Origin: Portunus trituberculatus
Lineage: Eukaryota; Arthropoda; Malacostraca; Decapoda; Portunidae
Assembly: GCF_017591435.1 (NCBI RefSeq)
Contig: NC_059295.1
Coordinates: forward strand, 42,114,282 to 42,178,281
DNA: 64,000 nt
Direction: 5' to 3'
The notes beneath the pieces were generated by a model. The model saw nothing but the letters and a program-made list of their open reading frames with translations, made no database searches and was not told where the DNA came from. The position numbers were made by a program, and so were the translations under genes. Of this stretch, positions 31,981 through 43,498 are shown in pieces; the stretch's first letter is position 1; each line of letters starts with the position of its first letter.

Positions 31981-32092
31981 AAACAAATATAAGTATCATC
32001 CTCCAGGATGATACTAAGTTCTCTAAACTTGTTTTAAAACAAATATAAGTATCATCCTCCAGGATGATACTAAGTTCTCTAAACTTGTTTTC
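31981..32092 (+). repeat. Two 56-bp tandem units with an 11-bp palindrome each
   Basis: Units are 31981-32036 and 32037-32092. Each holds agtatcatcct/aggatgatact separated by only cc, a near-perfect hairpin. The right half of the unit is coding (DDTKFSKLVF) and continues into the ORF, while the left half continues the inverted terminal sequence. The palindrome therefore marks the joint between inverted and direct sequence. Confidence 0.85.
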
Positions 32093-33653
32093 GATGACAT
32101 CTATAAGCTCAAAACTAAAGTTGAAGATAAAATCACACGCTTCATTAATAATCTTAAAACTCTTGGTGCTGTTAATGAGGAAGAAGCTTCACTTCTGAAA
32201 CCCACTGGTTCGAATCCTGCTGTGATGTATGGACTCCCTAAAGTTCATAAACCTTCTGTCCCACTTAGACCTATCATTGCAGCATATAATAGTGCTTCTT
32301 ATAATCTTGCAAAATTCCTGGTTCCCATTCTTAGGCCATACACTACTAATAACTATACTGTAAAAAATTCTCATGAACTCTCTCAATCCCTTTCGAACTA
32401 CAGACTACCAGATTCGTGTTTTATGGTTAGCTATGATGTTCAGTCACTTTTTACTAACATTCCACTGGATGAGACGATAGATATATGTGTAAACTCTGTG
32501 TTCTCAGGTCTGGACATTTTTAAAAATATGACAAAATCCCTATTTACAAATCTACTACGTGTTTGTGTTAAGGATAATCTATTTGTTTTTAACAATGAAT
32601 TATATAAACAAACAGACGGCGTGGCGATGGGCTCACCACTCGGACCCACCTTCGCTAACATCTTCCTTTGTTACCACGAACGAAACTGGCTCGAAGATTG
32701 TCCTATCGCTTTCAAACCTATGTTATATAGATGATATGTTGATGATACTTTGGTGTTTTTTTAAGGAAGCATCACATGCAGACCATTTCCTACATTACCT
32801 TAACTCACAACATGACAATATCAAGTTCACTATGGAATCTGAAATAGACTCACAAATCCCCTTCCTTGACCTAAACATCACAAAAATCAATGGTAGACTT
32901 TCCACCTCTATTTATTGTAAATCTACATTTTCTGGTCTTGGTATTAGTTTTTTCAGCTTTTGCAGTTTCCGCTTCAAAATCAATTCAGTCCGTACCCTCT
33001 TACACCGTGCCTTTACTCTGTCTTCTTTCCATAATGAAGTTACTTTCTTAAAGGATTTTTTCTATAATAATGGCTTCACCACCAACCTGTTTGAGGAAAC
33101 TCTGAATAACTTTCTCCAAAGTAAATATCATCTTAAACAACCAATTATCACTGTTGCCAAAGAAACAATCTATTTATGTATCCCATTTTTAGGTGAGGTT
33201 TCCAAGAAATTAGAAAGGGGTCTCTATGAAAAACTTACAAAATATTATCCTGATAAACATTTTTGTATTGTGTCTACAAACAATCTATGTATAGGTAGTT
33301 TTTTCCTTTTTAAGGACACTCTGCCAACTGCCGTACGCTCGTCGGCAGTTTATTGTTCTACTTGTCTCAGCTGCCAGACTGAGTATGTGGGTAGCACCTT
33401 GCGCTCACTTATAAACCGAGCCAGCGAGTATTTAGGCCAGTCTGCCAGAACAGGGCGCCTGCTACACAACGCCCCGTTTTCCGCGATACGGGACCACTGC
33501 CTCTCATGTAAGGTTCAACCCAATCTCGGTCATTTCCGTATCCTCGCCACCTGTAATAGAAACAGTTTAAGAATACTGGAATCCCTATATATTTCCCAAG
33601 TAAAGCCGTCCCTCAACAATACTCTGTCAGCATACCCACTTATGATAGTGTGA
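32060..33653 (+). pseudogene. Penelope-like RT and GIY-YIG endonuclease
   Basis: RT motifs: VMYGLPKVHKPSVPLRPII, MVSYDVQSLFTNIPLDETI with the first Asp, GVAMGSPLGPTFANIFL and the YVDDTL box (near 32733-32750). Just before it an Arg codon position is TGA (32732-32734), and a one-base slip in the following T run (near 32755) moves the frame, after which LHYLNSQHDNIKFTMESE and IPFLDLNITKING follow. The C-terminal nuclease shows the Cys pair CSTCLSCQTEYVGST, the Arg of NRASEYLG (Tyr where relatives often have His), AIRDHCLSC and ESLYISQVKPSLN. Two lesions at most separate this copy from an open frame, apart from the missing N-terminus. Confidence 0.9.
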
Positions 33654-33730
33654 ATTTTTACCATTGTAATTCTCTTTGTATTTTAACTTTATTCTTTTAT
33701 ACTTATATTTGTTTTATCGTTTTATTTTAG

Positions 33731-33771
33731 ACCACTGATGATGACATAAGATGAAATGTTGAAACGTTTGG
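33731..33771 (+). ncRNA. Hammerhead-like ribozyme motif, 3' terminal copy
   Basis: CTGATGA at 33735-33741, stem II GACAT (33743-33747) and ATGTT (33756-33760) around an 8-nt loop, then GAAAC at 33761-33765 and gtttgg. AAACGTTT is self-complementary, so stem III could form between two RNA copies, as proposed for short-stem hammerheads of this element class. Stem I pairing between gacca and tggcc is imperfect. Activity is not proven. Confidence 0.6.
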
Positions 33772-33815
33772 CCCATTAAAGATGCTGCTCGTAGCTACCT
33801 TAGTGATTGGTTTCC

Positions 33816-34889
33816 TTATCAAAAAATCACTTCCAGTTTAGGTTATGTTTTGTGACAGTAAACCTCCTCTAACCACCTAATGACACACCATACAGTCTAG
33901 TTGTAAGCATGCTCAGCTCATGGCTAAGAAGGCCATAGTTTGAGTTCTGAGTGTGATGAGGCAAATGTGTAATCCATGTTCACCTAACATGAAGTAGGTA
34001 CATGATGTAACCTAAAGGGTTGTGGCCTGAGTGTTCTGGTATGTGGTGTACTAACAGTGGCATTGCCTAACATGGGCATCTGGGGCTTTAGCCCCAGATG
34101 TTTTTTCTTAAGCCCGGATAATTCAACTTCAGAAGAAATATAACAGAATTAATGAGCCACTAAAGAGTAAAGAAGTTGTAGTTTCCCAGTCAAAATATTA
34201 TTTTTGCTTTAATCCCAGTGTTATCTATACATGCATCATCCTGTTTCTGTCAATATTATATAATTTAATTTTTACGCATTTTGAAGTCACCACAAGGCTA
34301 AAGAAAGCACAGAAATAGAGCTTTTTTTCCCCAGGAAGGATCCCCTAGACTTCCCTATAAGGGTCTGGGCTCAGCCCCCAATGTTTTCATTCCCAGGAAA
34401 CGTCCCTGGTGACTAATAGGCAACTTTAAGTGAATGACACAACATTCCCTTTGTAGATTATTCCATGGTCAGGGATAGTTGAGTTGCATCAAATTATCAC
34501 TGGATATTATATGATCTTACTGAAGTTGAGGAGAAAGTAGGATAGATTCCATATATATTGGCAAAATTCCCTCAAAATATAAACTAACATTTAAGAAAAG
34601 AGATCTTGAAATCCCTTCTATAGCAAGCAAAGTAAAGAAAAGTGAGGCATGTAGCATGTTTCAGATAAAATAATGCTATCCAAAATGTTTTTGTCTGTTA
34701 TACCCTTTATTACTTTCCACTGTTACATACAACCCCTAACACACCCACCATGGCTGAACAATCTGAATATTACTTAGGATAATGCAGATAACATTAGATA
34801 TGAAAATTACTTAATAGGAATGTTGGTCAATAAGTTTGAATTAATACACTGAAATATAAAAGATGACTTAGGAAAATGCTTGATGAGAT

Positions 34890-34891
<2 letters not shown>
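33816..34891. other. No gene; one perfect hairpin
   Basis: At 34077-34100, catctggggct and agccccagatg are perfect inverted copies separated by two bases, preceded by acagtggcattgcc. This may be a remnant of a DNA transposon end; no partner terminus was found. Otherwise nothing was recognised. Confidence 0.45.

Positions 34892-34954
<63 letters not shown>
34892..34954. repeat. AC microsatellite
   Basis: About 31 uninterrupted AC units. Confidence 0.95.
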
Positions 34955-34956
<2 letters not shown>

Positions 34957-35039
34957 CTGATGTTCTGTGGCAGTGTTTTGACTACAATAACAGTTCACTG
35001 AGAACAAGTAAGGCACCAGGAGACAAAAGGAAATATGTG

Positions 35040-35268
35040 GAATGAAAGAATGTCGAGAGGGCATGGGAAAAACTAAAATGGCCACTTATAGGAGAGATGT
35101 GAAAAAATATAGCTTCCTTCATAGAAGGGTGGAAGCATGGAATAGTTTAGACGTGGAAGTGGTCAACGCAAGGAATATTCATGATTTTAAGAAAAAGCTG
35201 GACATTAATAGATATGGAGACGGGACAACACGAGCATAGCTCTTTTCCCATATGTTACAATTAGGTAA

Positions 35269-35275
<7 letters not shown>
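35040..35275 (+). pseudogene. CR1-like LINE 3' fragment
   Basis: The reading TYRRDVKKYSFLHRRVEAWN followed by NRYGDGTTRA is the C-terminal tail of the CR1-like RT family of this window. The 3' tail aattaggtaaatac passes directly into the AC microsatellite at 35271. Confidence 0.8.

Positions 35276-35340
<65 letters not shown>
35271..35340. repeat. AC microsatellite grown from a LINE tail
   Basis: About 34 AC units start at the ac of the LINE tail motif ggtaaatac. The next LINE copy begins at its end. Confidence 0.9.
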
Positions 35341-35341
<1 letters not shown>

Positions 35342-37685
35342 AGACAATATGATGGACCAGAGAGTAAAGGAATGCACAAGATTCAGAGGAAACAACGAGT
35401 GGCGAGATTGGACCTAGTTTTACAAGGGTATACAAATGAATGACGATATAAGATATAAGTGCCCATTGGGAAAGAGTGACCATGCAATATTAGAAATAGA
35501 TATAGAAGAAGGAAAGGAAGATAGAGACGATTCATACAAAGGAGACCGATTAAATTACAGAAAGGCTGATATTGAGAATCTCAAGAACTATTTTAAAACG
35601 TAGACTGGGAGGAGATGGAAAACTCAGAGACAATGCAAGACAAATATAACTTATTTTTGGAAATATACAAAACAGGAGTCAGGAATATGTCCCAAAATAT
35701 AGACCAAAAGAAGAAGGAAAGAAAGATTGGTTTAATGCAAGGTGTGCTAGGGCAAAGGAGAAAAGAGATGGAGCATGGAAAAGGTGGAGGAGAAATAGGA
35801 ATCAAACAAACAAGGAAAACTTCAAGGCAGCGAGAAATGAATATGTTAAGGTGAGGAAGGAAGAGGAAAAGAACTTGAAAAGATATTGTCGAAAAATGTA
35901 AGGAGCAACCAAAATTGTTCTATAGATTCATAAATGGAAAAATTAGGTAAAAAGAAACAATAGAAAGGTTAAAAGGAGAGAACAGGATGGTGGAAGACCC
36001 AAAAGTATGGCAGAACTATTAAATAAAAATTCCAGGAGGTCTTTACTAAAGAATCCAAATTTGAGAGGCCACAGGGTAATAGAGAGACAATCTATATGAA
36101 AGAGATTAAAGTAACCAAGCTTGAAATAAAAGAGTTAATGAAGGAACTGGATGAAGAGAAGGCAATGGGACCGGATGAAGTCTCAGGCAGAATACTGAAA
36201 GAATGTAGGGAAGAACTAGCAAGTCCTATATACATCATCATAAAATGCTCAATAGAAAATGGAACAGTGCCAGTAGAATGGAAAAGAGCTGAGGTGGTTC
36301 CCATATATAAGAGTGGAAGGAAAGAAGAACCTTTAAATTACAGACCGGTATCACTAACTAGTGTAATATGCAAGATGTGTGAAAGAATAATAAAGAAACA
36401 ATGGATCGAGTTCCTTGAAGACAACAAATTAATATCAAATAGCCAATTTGGTTTTAGAAAAGGATGGTCTTGTGTAACTAATTTATTGAGTTTCTATTCT
36501 AGAATAGTTGATAGAGTACAAGAGAGAGAGGATGGGTTGACTGCATCTATTTGGATTTAAAAAAGGCGTTTGACAAAGTGCCACACGCAAGATTACTGTG
36601 GAAGTTAGAGGAGAAGGGTGGCTTAAAAGGAAGCACATTGAGATGGATAGAAAATTATTTGAGGGGGAGAGAAATAAGGACGGTAGTTAAAGATATGAAG
36701 TCCAAGTGGAGAGCAGTAGAAAGCGGAGTGCCACAGGGGTCAGTATTGGCACCAATACTTTTCCTCATTTATATAAATTAACGACATGCCAGAAAGAGTG
36801 AACAGCTACATAAATTTGTTTGCAGATGATACGAAACTGTGCAGAGTTATAAACCAAAAGGAGGATTGTGAAATACTGCAAGAAGACCTAAATAAGATCT
36901 GGGAATGGAGTAAAAAGTGGGAAATGGAATTCAATGTGAACAAAAGCCATGTCATGGAAATGGAAAAGAGTGAAAGATGACCTGTGGGAATCTATAAGAT
37001 GGGAGATGGTGTAGAACTGGAGAATGTCAAAAAGGAAAAGGACTTAGGAGTGACGATGGAAGAAAACAATCAACCGGTAAGCCATATTGATAGAATTTTT
37101 AAAGAAACATATAATTTGCTGAGGAATATTGGAATAGCATTTCACTACATGGACAAAGAAATGATGAAGAAATTGATAAATACTATAATAAGACCTAGAT
37201 TGGAATATGCAGGAGTAGTGTGGATCCCTCATAAAAAGAAACACATAAGAAAATTGGAGAGGCTACAAAAAATGGCTACAAGAATGGTCCCAGAACTTGA
37301 AGGGATGACATATGAGGAGAGACTAAAGGCTATGGATCTACCAACCTTGGAACAAAGAAGGGAGAGAAGAGACCTGATACAAGTCTATAAATTGATCAAC
37401 GGAATGGACCAAGTGGATAATGAGAAACTGATCCTGAGAGAAGAATATGACATCCAAGCACAAGATCGCATAGTAAAAAGCTGAGAAAGGGAAGATGTCT
37501 GAGAGATATTAAAAAATATAGTTTCCTGCAGAGATGTATTGAGACGTGGAACAGTTTAGATGAAGAAGTAGTGTCTGCAACGAGTGTGCACACTTTTAAA
37601 GTAAGATTGGATAAGTGTAGATATGGAGACGGGGCCACACGAGCATAAAGCCCAGGCCCTGTAAAACTACAACTAGGTAAATACA
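35341..37685 (+). pseudogene. CR1-like LINE copy 1: end of endonuclease, RT, tail
   Basis: The copy starts inside the endonuclease domain (DQRVKECTRFRGNN) and runs to the tail aactaggtaaatac. RT motifs: KAMGPDEVSGRILKECREEL, NYRPVSLTSVICKMCERII, FGFRKGWSCVTNLL, DLKKAFDKVPHARLLWKL, SGVPQGSVLAPILFLIYIN and NLFADDTKLCRVI with the catalytic pair. Frameshifts occur near 35600, 36020, 36545 and 37460, and stops at 36780 and 36980. The copy is 5'-truncated, as usual for LINEs. Confidence 0.85.
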
Positions 37686-37830
37686 CGAGACGTGGTCGAG
37701 GAGGAACGCAATACCGTCGCTCCCGAGAATCAGCTGATCTTCACTACCTTTGTTTGGGTTTGCAGTGGCCTGGGCGATTAGTGTGGACTCTTTTTTTTTT
37801 TTTTTTTCATGAATACAGTGTTACAAAATC

Positions 37831-38749
37831 ATGAGTGAGAAAGAGATTCCATCTAAATGCAGGTATGAGACACGGGAAAGAATGAAAGCTGATGATGACT
37901 GTGTTGGTGAGGGAGAAAGAGCATTCGAAGGCTTTGATACGGCACATACTTCACTATTTGATAGAGTGTTGACTATCCAACGTAAATTAGATAAATTGAT
38001 AAAGGAGAGTATGGGAATGAAAGAGAATGAAGAACAGGATAAAGGGCTCCAGAAATTGAAAGAAAGGATAAAAAGAGTGGAAGAAAACGAAACTAGGCTA
38101 AGAACAGAAAATGAAGATTTAAAAGTGCAAATAGCTAACTACAAGAAATTGATGGAAGAAGGAATTGGTAAAGCCGAGAAAGAGAAAGAGAAGCTGAAAG
38201 ATCTAGTTAACAAAGAAGAAGAAAGAGTACAAGACGTGATTAAAAAAGAAGTACAGGCATGGAGAATCCAAGATAAGAAAGACAAGGAATAATTTCAGGA
38301 AGTATTTCAAGAACAGTTAAAAGAAGATGAAAATATGACAAACAAAATGATAGGAGTCCTCAAGAAAAAAGAAAATTTAGTAAGAGAAATTGCGGAAAAA
38401 AAAAGTAATTATTTTTGGACTGAAAGAAAAAAATTTTAAATATAGACCAAGAAGGGAAAAGGATGAAATGAAATTAGTAAAAGACCTACTAAAACATCTA
38501 AATGATGAGGATAGACAGAACTTAGAAGAGGAAGTAGAAGAAATCCGTAGAATGGGACCATATCAAGAAGGAACAGTGAGACCAATTAAGATATTACTAG
38601 AATCACAAGCAGCACCAGAAGAAGTACTATATAGAAAAACAAAACTCAGAGAAACAGAAGGTTGCAAAGATTTATATATAAATAAAAATAGAAACGAAGA
38701 GGAAAGGAAGAGACAACGAACTGGTGGCAGAAGCAAGAGAAAAAAATAA
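37831..38749 (+). pseudogene. CR1-like ORF1: coiled coil and RRM-like domain
   Basis: The ATG at 37831 (MSEKEIPSKCRYETRERMK) opens a frame rich in Glu and Lys with a strong coiled-coil pattern (LKERIKRVEENETRLRTENE). A TAA at 38290-38292 interrupts it, and the same frame goes on to 38395. A shift at a run of nine A near 38400 leads to an RRM-like part (VIIFGLKEKNFKYRPRREK, RPIKILLESQAAPEEVLYR, LYINKNRNEEERKRQR). ORF1 products of this type bind the LINE RNA. It has the same design as the ORF1 at 61454-62280. Confidence 0.75.
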
Positions 38750-38885
38750 TGAAAGGTCAGAGGAGGAGAAGAAGGCATTTTTTTGGAGAATTATAGGAGA
38801 CAGGATAAGGAAATGGTATATAAAAGAGAAGAAGAGAAAAAAAATGGAGCAAGTTTAACTAAAATGATAAGAACAAGAGATTAAA

Positions 38886-40470
38886 AATGATGTATACAAA
38901 CATAGATGGATTTTATCTAGTAAATTAGAATTAAGAGATTACATAAAGAAAGAAGAACCAGATATTGTATGCCTGGTGGAAACAAAGTTAAATGAGGCAA
39001 TAAAAATAGACATAGATAAAAGGTATAATATATGGAGGAGAGACAGAGTGGGTAAAGGAGGAGGAGGAGTCATGATGATGTTAAGGAAGGAGATAGTGGT
39101 AAATCAAGTAGAGTTTGGGGAAGGAAAATCAGAAATACAGTATATTAAGATACATATTAATAAAAAGAATTAACAATCATTGGAACATATGTGCCACCAA
39201 AAACAAACTCATGGACTAACCAAGAATATAAAGACATGATAAATGACACAATAAGGAGTCTTACAAGAATCACTAAAGAAAGGAGAAAAGTGATATTGGT
39301 AGGAGATTTCAACTGTAAGGAGGTGGACTGGGAAAATTATGAAAGTGGTATGGGGGAAGATGCTTGGGGAGATAGATTCCTGAACCTAATGATAGATAAG
39401 TAGAGGAAGGAAAGGATTTAGGAGAAGTGATAGACAGGACTATGAAATTTTCAAAGCAATGTTTAGAAGCAAGAAATAGGGCAAATAGGATCCTGGGTTT
39501 TATAAATAGAAATGTTAGTTATAAAAGTAAGGAAGTGGTGAGATATAATTCCTATGTTAGAGATTTAGAGTATTGCATACAGGCCTGGTCAACTATAGGC
39601 AGGATATCAACATGTTAGAAGCAGTTCAGAGAAGAGCAACTAGGAGGATACCAGCATTAAAGTGCCTGGAGTATAGAGATACATTAAAGGAATTAAATAT
39701 GTTTTCATTTGAGAGGAGATGTATAAGAGGGGATATGATAGAGTTATTTAAAATGTTCTCAGATACAAACTACATAGATGTGAGATCTTTCTTTAGAGGA
39801 GGAAGTAGGACTAGAAATCATGGCAGGAAAATTAGAAAGCAAGGCTGCAGGTTAGATATAAGAAAATATTTATTTAGTCATAGGGTGGTAGACTTCTGGA
39901 ATGCATTGAGAGAGACGGTTGTAAATAGCACTAGTTTGACAATGTTTAAAACAGATTAGATAAGCACTTAAATTTATTAGATATATAATTATGTATAGTG
40001 CTGCATGATAGATAAGAAATTTACTATAGTTAAACAAGACATGATATGTATGGGGACCACAAATAGAGGATTTCACTGCAGGACTTAGTGTTAATGGGAA
40101 ATATTTAGAATTAGTATATAAGTATTATGTACTTGTAAGTGTATCTTTAAGTACTGATGACGAGGTGGTGGACTGATACAGGATAAAGATGGGCCCTGGT
40201 GGCCTTTGATCCTAATGATGTTATGATATAATTTGATGGTCCAAAGAGTAAAGGAAAACACAAGATTCAGAGGAAACGATGAGCCGGCAAGATTGGACCT
40301 AGTTTTTACAAGGGATATACAAATTAACAATGATATAAGATATAAGTGCCCATTGGGAAAGAGTGACCATATAATATTAGAAATGGATATAGAAGAAGGA
40401 AAGGAAGATAGAGATGAATCATACAAAGGAGACCGATTAAATTACAGAAAGGCTGATATTGAGAACCTCA
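38886..40470 (+). pseudogene. CR1-like APE endonuclease, interrupted
   Basis: Readable motifs are EEPDIVCLVETKLN, the VGKGGGGVMMMLRKEI loop, IGTYVPPKTNSWTNQEYKD and the VILVGDFNCKEVDWEN box with the catalytic Asp and Asn. After the insertion, LDLVFTRDIQINNDIRYKCP and GKSDHIILEMDIEEGKED carry the SDH motif with the catalytic His. Stops occur near 38925 and 39170. Confidence 0.75.
39404..40225 (+). pseudogene. 3' fragment of a second CR1-like family, nested
   Basis: The insert reads RTMKFSKQCLEARNRANRIL, INMLEAVQRRATRRIPALKC and FERRCIRGDMIELFKMFSDT, the C-terminal part of a LINE RT distinct from its host, followed by a 3' UTR of about 250 bp ending near atgttatgatataa. atgata occurs at both edges and could be the target duplication. 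The host endonuclease frame is disrupted by it. Confidence 0.75.
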
Positions 40471-40737
40471 AGAGCTATTTTAAGAATGTAAACTGGGAGG
40501 AGATGGAAAACTCAGAAACGGTTCAAGAGAAATATAACTTATTTTTGGAAATATACAAAACGAGTCAGGGAATATGTCCTGAAATATAGACCTAAAGAAG
40601 AAGGAAAGAAAGATTGGTTTAATGCAAGATTTGCTAAGGCAAAGGAGAAACGAGATGGAGCATGGAAAAGGTGGAGAAGAAACAGAAATCCAGAAAATAA
40701 GGAAATCTTCAAAACAGAAAGAAATGAATATGCTAAG

Positions 40738-42517
40738 GTGAGAAAGGAAGAAGAAAGGAACTATGAAAAGGACATTGTCGAAAAATGTAAGGAACAACCA
40801 AAATTGTTCTACAGATTCATAAATGGAAAAATAAGACAAAAAAAAACAATAGAAAGGTTAAAAGAAGAGAACGGAATGGTGGAAGACCCAAAAAGTATGG
40901 CAGAACTGTTAAATAGTAAATTTCATGAGGTCTTTACTAAGGAATCCAAATTTGAAAGACCACAGGGTAATAGAGAGCCTGTCCATATGAAAGAGATTCA
41001 AGTAACCAAGCTTGAAATAAAAAAGGAAAAGGCACTGGGACCGGATGAAGTCTTAGGCAGAATACTGAAAAAATGTAGGGAAGAACTAGCAAATCCTATA
41101 TACAACATCATAAAATGCTCAATAGAAAATGGAACAGTGCCAGTGGAGTGGAAAATAGCTGAGGTGGTTCCCATATATAAGAGCGGAAGGAAGGAAGAAC
41201 CTTTAAATTACAGACCGGTATCACTATCTAGTGTAATATGCAAGATGTGTGAAAAAGTAATAAAGAAACAATGGATTGAGTTTCTTGAAGACAACAAATT
41301 ATTATCAAATAGCCAATTTGATTTTAGAAAAGGGCAGTCATGTGTAACAAATTTACTGAGTTTCTACTCTAGAATAGTTGACAGAGTACAAGAGAGAGAG
41401 GGATGGGTTGATTGTATTTATTTGGATTTTAAAAAGGCATTTGATAAAGTGCCACATGCAAGGTTACTGTGGAAGTTAGAGGAGATGGATGGCTTAAAAG
41501 GAAGCACATTGAAATGGATGGGAAATTACTTGAGGGGGAGAGAAATAAGGACGGTAGTCAAAGATAGGAAGTCCGAGTTGAGAGCAGTAGAAAGCGGAGT
41601 GTCGCAGGGATAAGTACTGGCGTCAATACTTTTCCTCATATATATATAAAACAACATGCCAGAAGGAGTGAACAGCTACATAAATTTGTTTGCGGATTAT
41701 GTGAAAGTGTGCAGCGTTATAAATTAAAAAGAGGATTGTGAAATACTGCAGGAAGACCTAAATAAGATCCGGGAATGGAGTAAAAAGTGGGAGATGAAAT
41801 TCAATGTGGACAAAAGCCATGTCATGGAAATGGGAAAGAGTGAAAGATGACCAGTGGGAATCTACAAGATGGGAGATGGAGTAGAACTGGAGAAAGTAAA
41901 AAAGGAAAAGGAGTTGGGGGTTACGATGGAAGAAAACAATCAACCGGTAAGCCATATAGATAAAATCTTCAGAGAGACATAATTTGCTAAGTAATATTGA
42001 ATTAGCATTTCACTACATGAACAAAGAAATGATGAAGAAATTGATAAGTACTATAATAAGACCCAGATTGGAATATGCAGGGGTAGTGTGGACCCCCCAT
42101 AAAAAGAAACACATAATGAAGCTGGAGAGACTACAAAAAATGGCTACAAGAATGGTTCCAGAATTTGAAGGGATGACATATGAGGAGAGACTAAAGGCTA
42201 TGGATCTACCAACTCTGGAACAGAGAAGGGAGAGCGGGGATCTGATACTAGTTTATAAATTAATCAACGGAATGGACCAAGTGGATAATAAGAAACTTCT
42301 CCTGAGAGAAGAATATGACAGTCGAAGCACAAGATCGCATAGTAAAAAGCTGAGGAAGGGAAGATGTCTAAAAGATATAAAAAAATATAGTTTCCCACAA
42401 AGATGTGTTGAGACATGGAACAGTCTGAGTGAAGAAGTGGTGACAGCAACGAATGTGCATAGTTTTAAAGAAAAATTGGATAAGTGTAGATATGGGGATG
42501 GGGCCACACGAGCGTAA
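40738..42517 (+). pseudogene. CR1-like reverse transcriptase of copy 2
   Basis: A long frame (40738-41613) holds KLFYRFINGKIRQKKTIERL, LGPDEVLGRILKKCREELAN, NYRPVSLSSVICKMCEKVI, IYLDFKKAFDKVPHARLLW and ends at a stop after ESGVSQG. Beyond it, the catalytic box reads FADYVK instead of FADDTK, so one of the two catalytic Asp residues is lost (tat for gat). The thumb and C-terminus (41984-42517, RPRLEYAGVVWTPHKKKHIM to YGDGATRA) are open. Confidence 0.85.
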
Positions 42518-42560
42518 AAGCCCAAGCCCTGTAAAACTACAACTAGGTAAATACACACAC

Positions 42561-43490
42561 ACACACTCACAACAAGTTGTATCAAACTGACAATTTGGGT
42601 TCAGGACAGGACGGTCATGTGTGTCAAACTTATTAAGTTTCTATTCAAAAGTAATTGAAGGACTGGAGAGCAGAGATCAATGGATGGACACAATATACCT
42701 GGGCATAAAAACAGGTTTTGATAAAGTCCCTCATGGCAGACTACTTTGGAAGTTAGAGAGCATAGTAGGACTGAGAGGAACTTTATTAGATTGGATAAGG
42801 GATTACTTGAAGGACAGAGAGATGAAAACTATGATCAGAGATACATACTCATCTTGGGGTAAAGTAACAAATGGAGTGCCACAAGGGTCAGTGTTAGTCC
42901 CCATTATGTTTCAGGTATATGTAAATGACATATGAAATTGGATAAACAGTTATATTAATTAGTTTGCTGGTGATGCAAGATTGTTAAGAGTAATCAAAAC
43001 CCGAGAGAACTATTTGCTGCTGCAGGAAGATATTAACAAAATCTATGAGTGGAGTAAGAAGTGGAAATTAGAGTTTAATGCCAAGAAATGTCACATAATG
43101 GAATTGGGAAAGAGTAAGAGAAGACCGGTATGGAACTATCTGATTGGAGAGGAACAAATAATGAAGAATAAAGAGGAAAAAGATCTGGGAGTGATTATAC
43201 AGGAAAATCTGGACCCCGAAAAACACATAAGTAAGATATTTGGATTAGCATATAAAATATTGACTAATATTAGAGGGCATTTCAATTCATGGATAAAGAT
43301 ATGACGAAAAAAGTTATTATGAGCATGATACGCTCAAGGCTGGAATATGCAGCAGTGGTGTGGTTACCAAGCTTGATTAAAGATATATGAAGATTAGAAT
43401 GGATCCAGAAGATGGCTACAAAGATGGTGGTGGAGCTGGAGAGCTCATACTGACCGATCTTCAAGTAGAACTGAGAATTTTCAGGTAGGG
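42561..43490 (+). pseudogene. CR1-like LINE, related subfamily, both ends truncated
   Basis: Starting right after the AC-rich tail of copy 2, the sequence reads FGFRTGRSCVSNLLSFYSKV, TGFDKVPHGRLLWKLES, TNGVPQGSVLVPIMFQVYVN and EWSKKWKLEFNAKKCHIMEL. The FADD box reads FAGDAR. Frames change near 42935 and 43300. The subfamily is the same as at 62345-64000 (RDREMKT, QVYVN). Confidence 0.8.
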
Positions 43491-43498
43491 CTGTATGT

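Larger units (their letters stand above)
31881..33815 (+). mobile_element. Penelope-like element with inverted termini
   Basis: RT with Penelope-type motifs is followed by a GIY-YIG nuclease, the layout of endonuclease-bearing Penelope-like elements. 31881-31996 (begins ggaaaccaatcactaaggta) is the near-perfect reverse complement of 33699-33815. Inverted and tandem terminal copies like this are known for this class. The 5' coding region is truncated: coding starts within the second of two 56-bp tandem units near 32060. No clear target duplication was found. Confidence 0.9.
37686..42560 (+). mobile_element. CR1-like LINE copy 2, near full length, with a nested LINE fragment
   Basis: A GC-richer 5' UTR (acgagacgtggtcgaggagg) begins directly after the tail of copy 1. 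ORF1 (37831-38749), endonuclease (about 38886-39403 and 40226-40470), RT (40738-42517) and the tail ctaggtaaatac at about 42545 follow. A different LINE's 3' fragment lies within the endonuclease (39404-40225). Without this insert the element is about 4.05 kb. Confidence 0.85.

Noticed and set aside
34807..35085. Minus-strand frame with a Val-Cys repeat
   Set aside because: It is a translation of an AC microsatellite.
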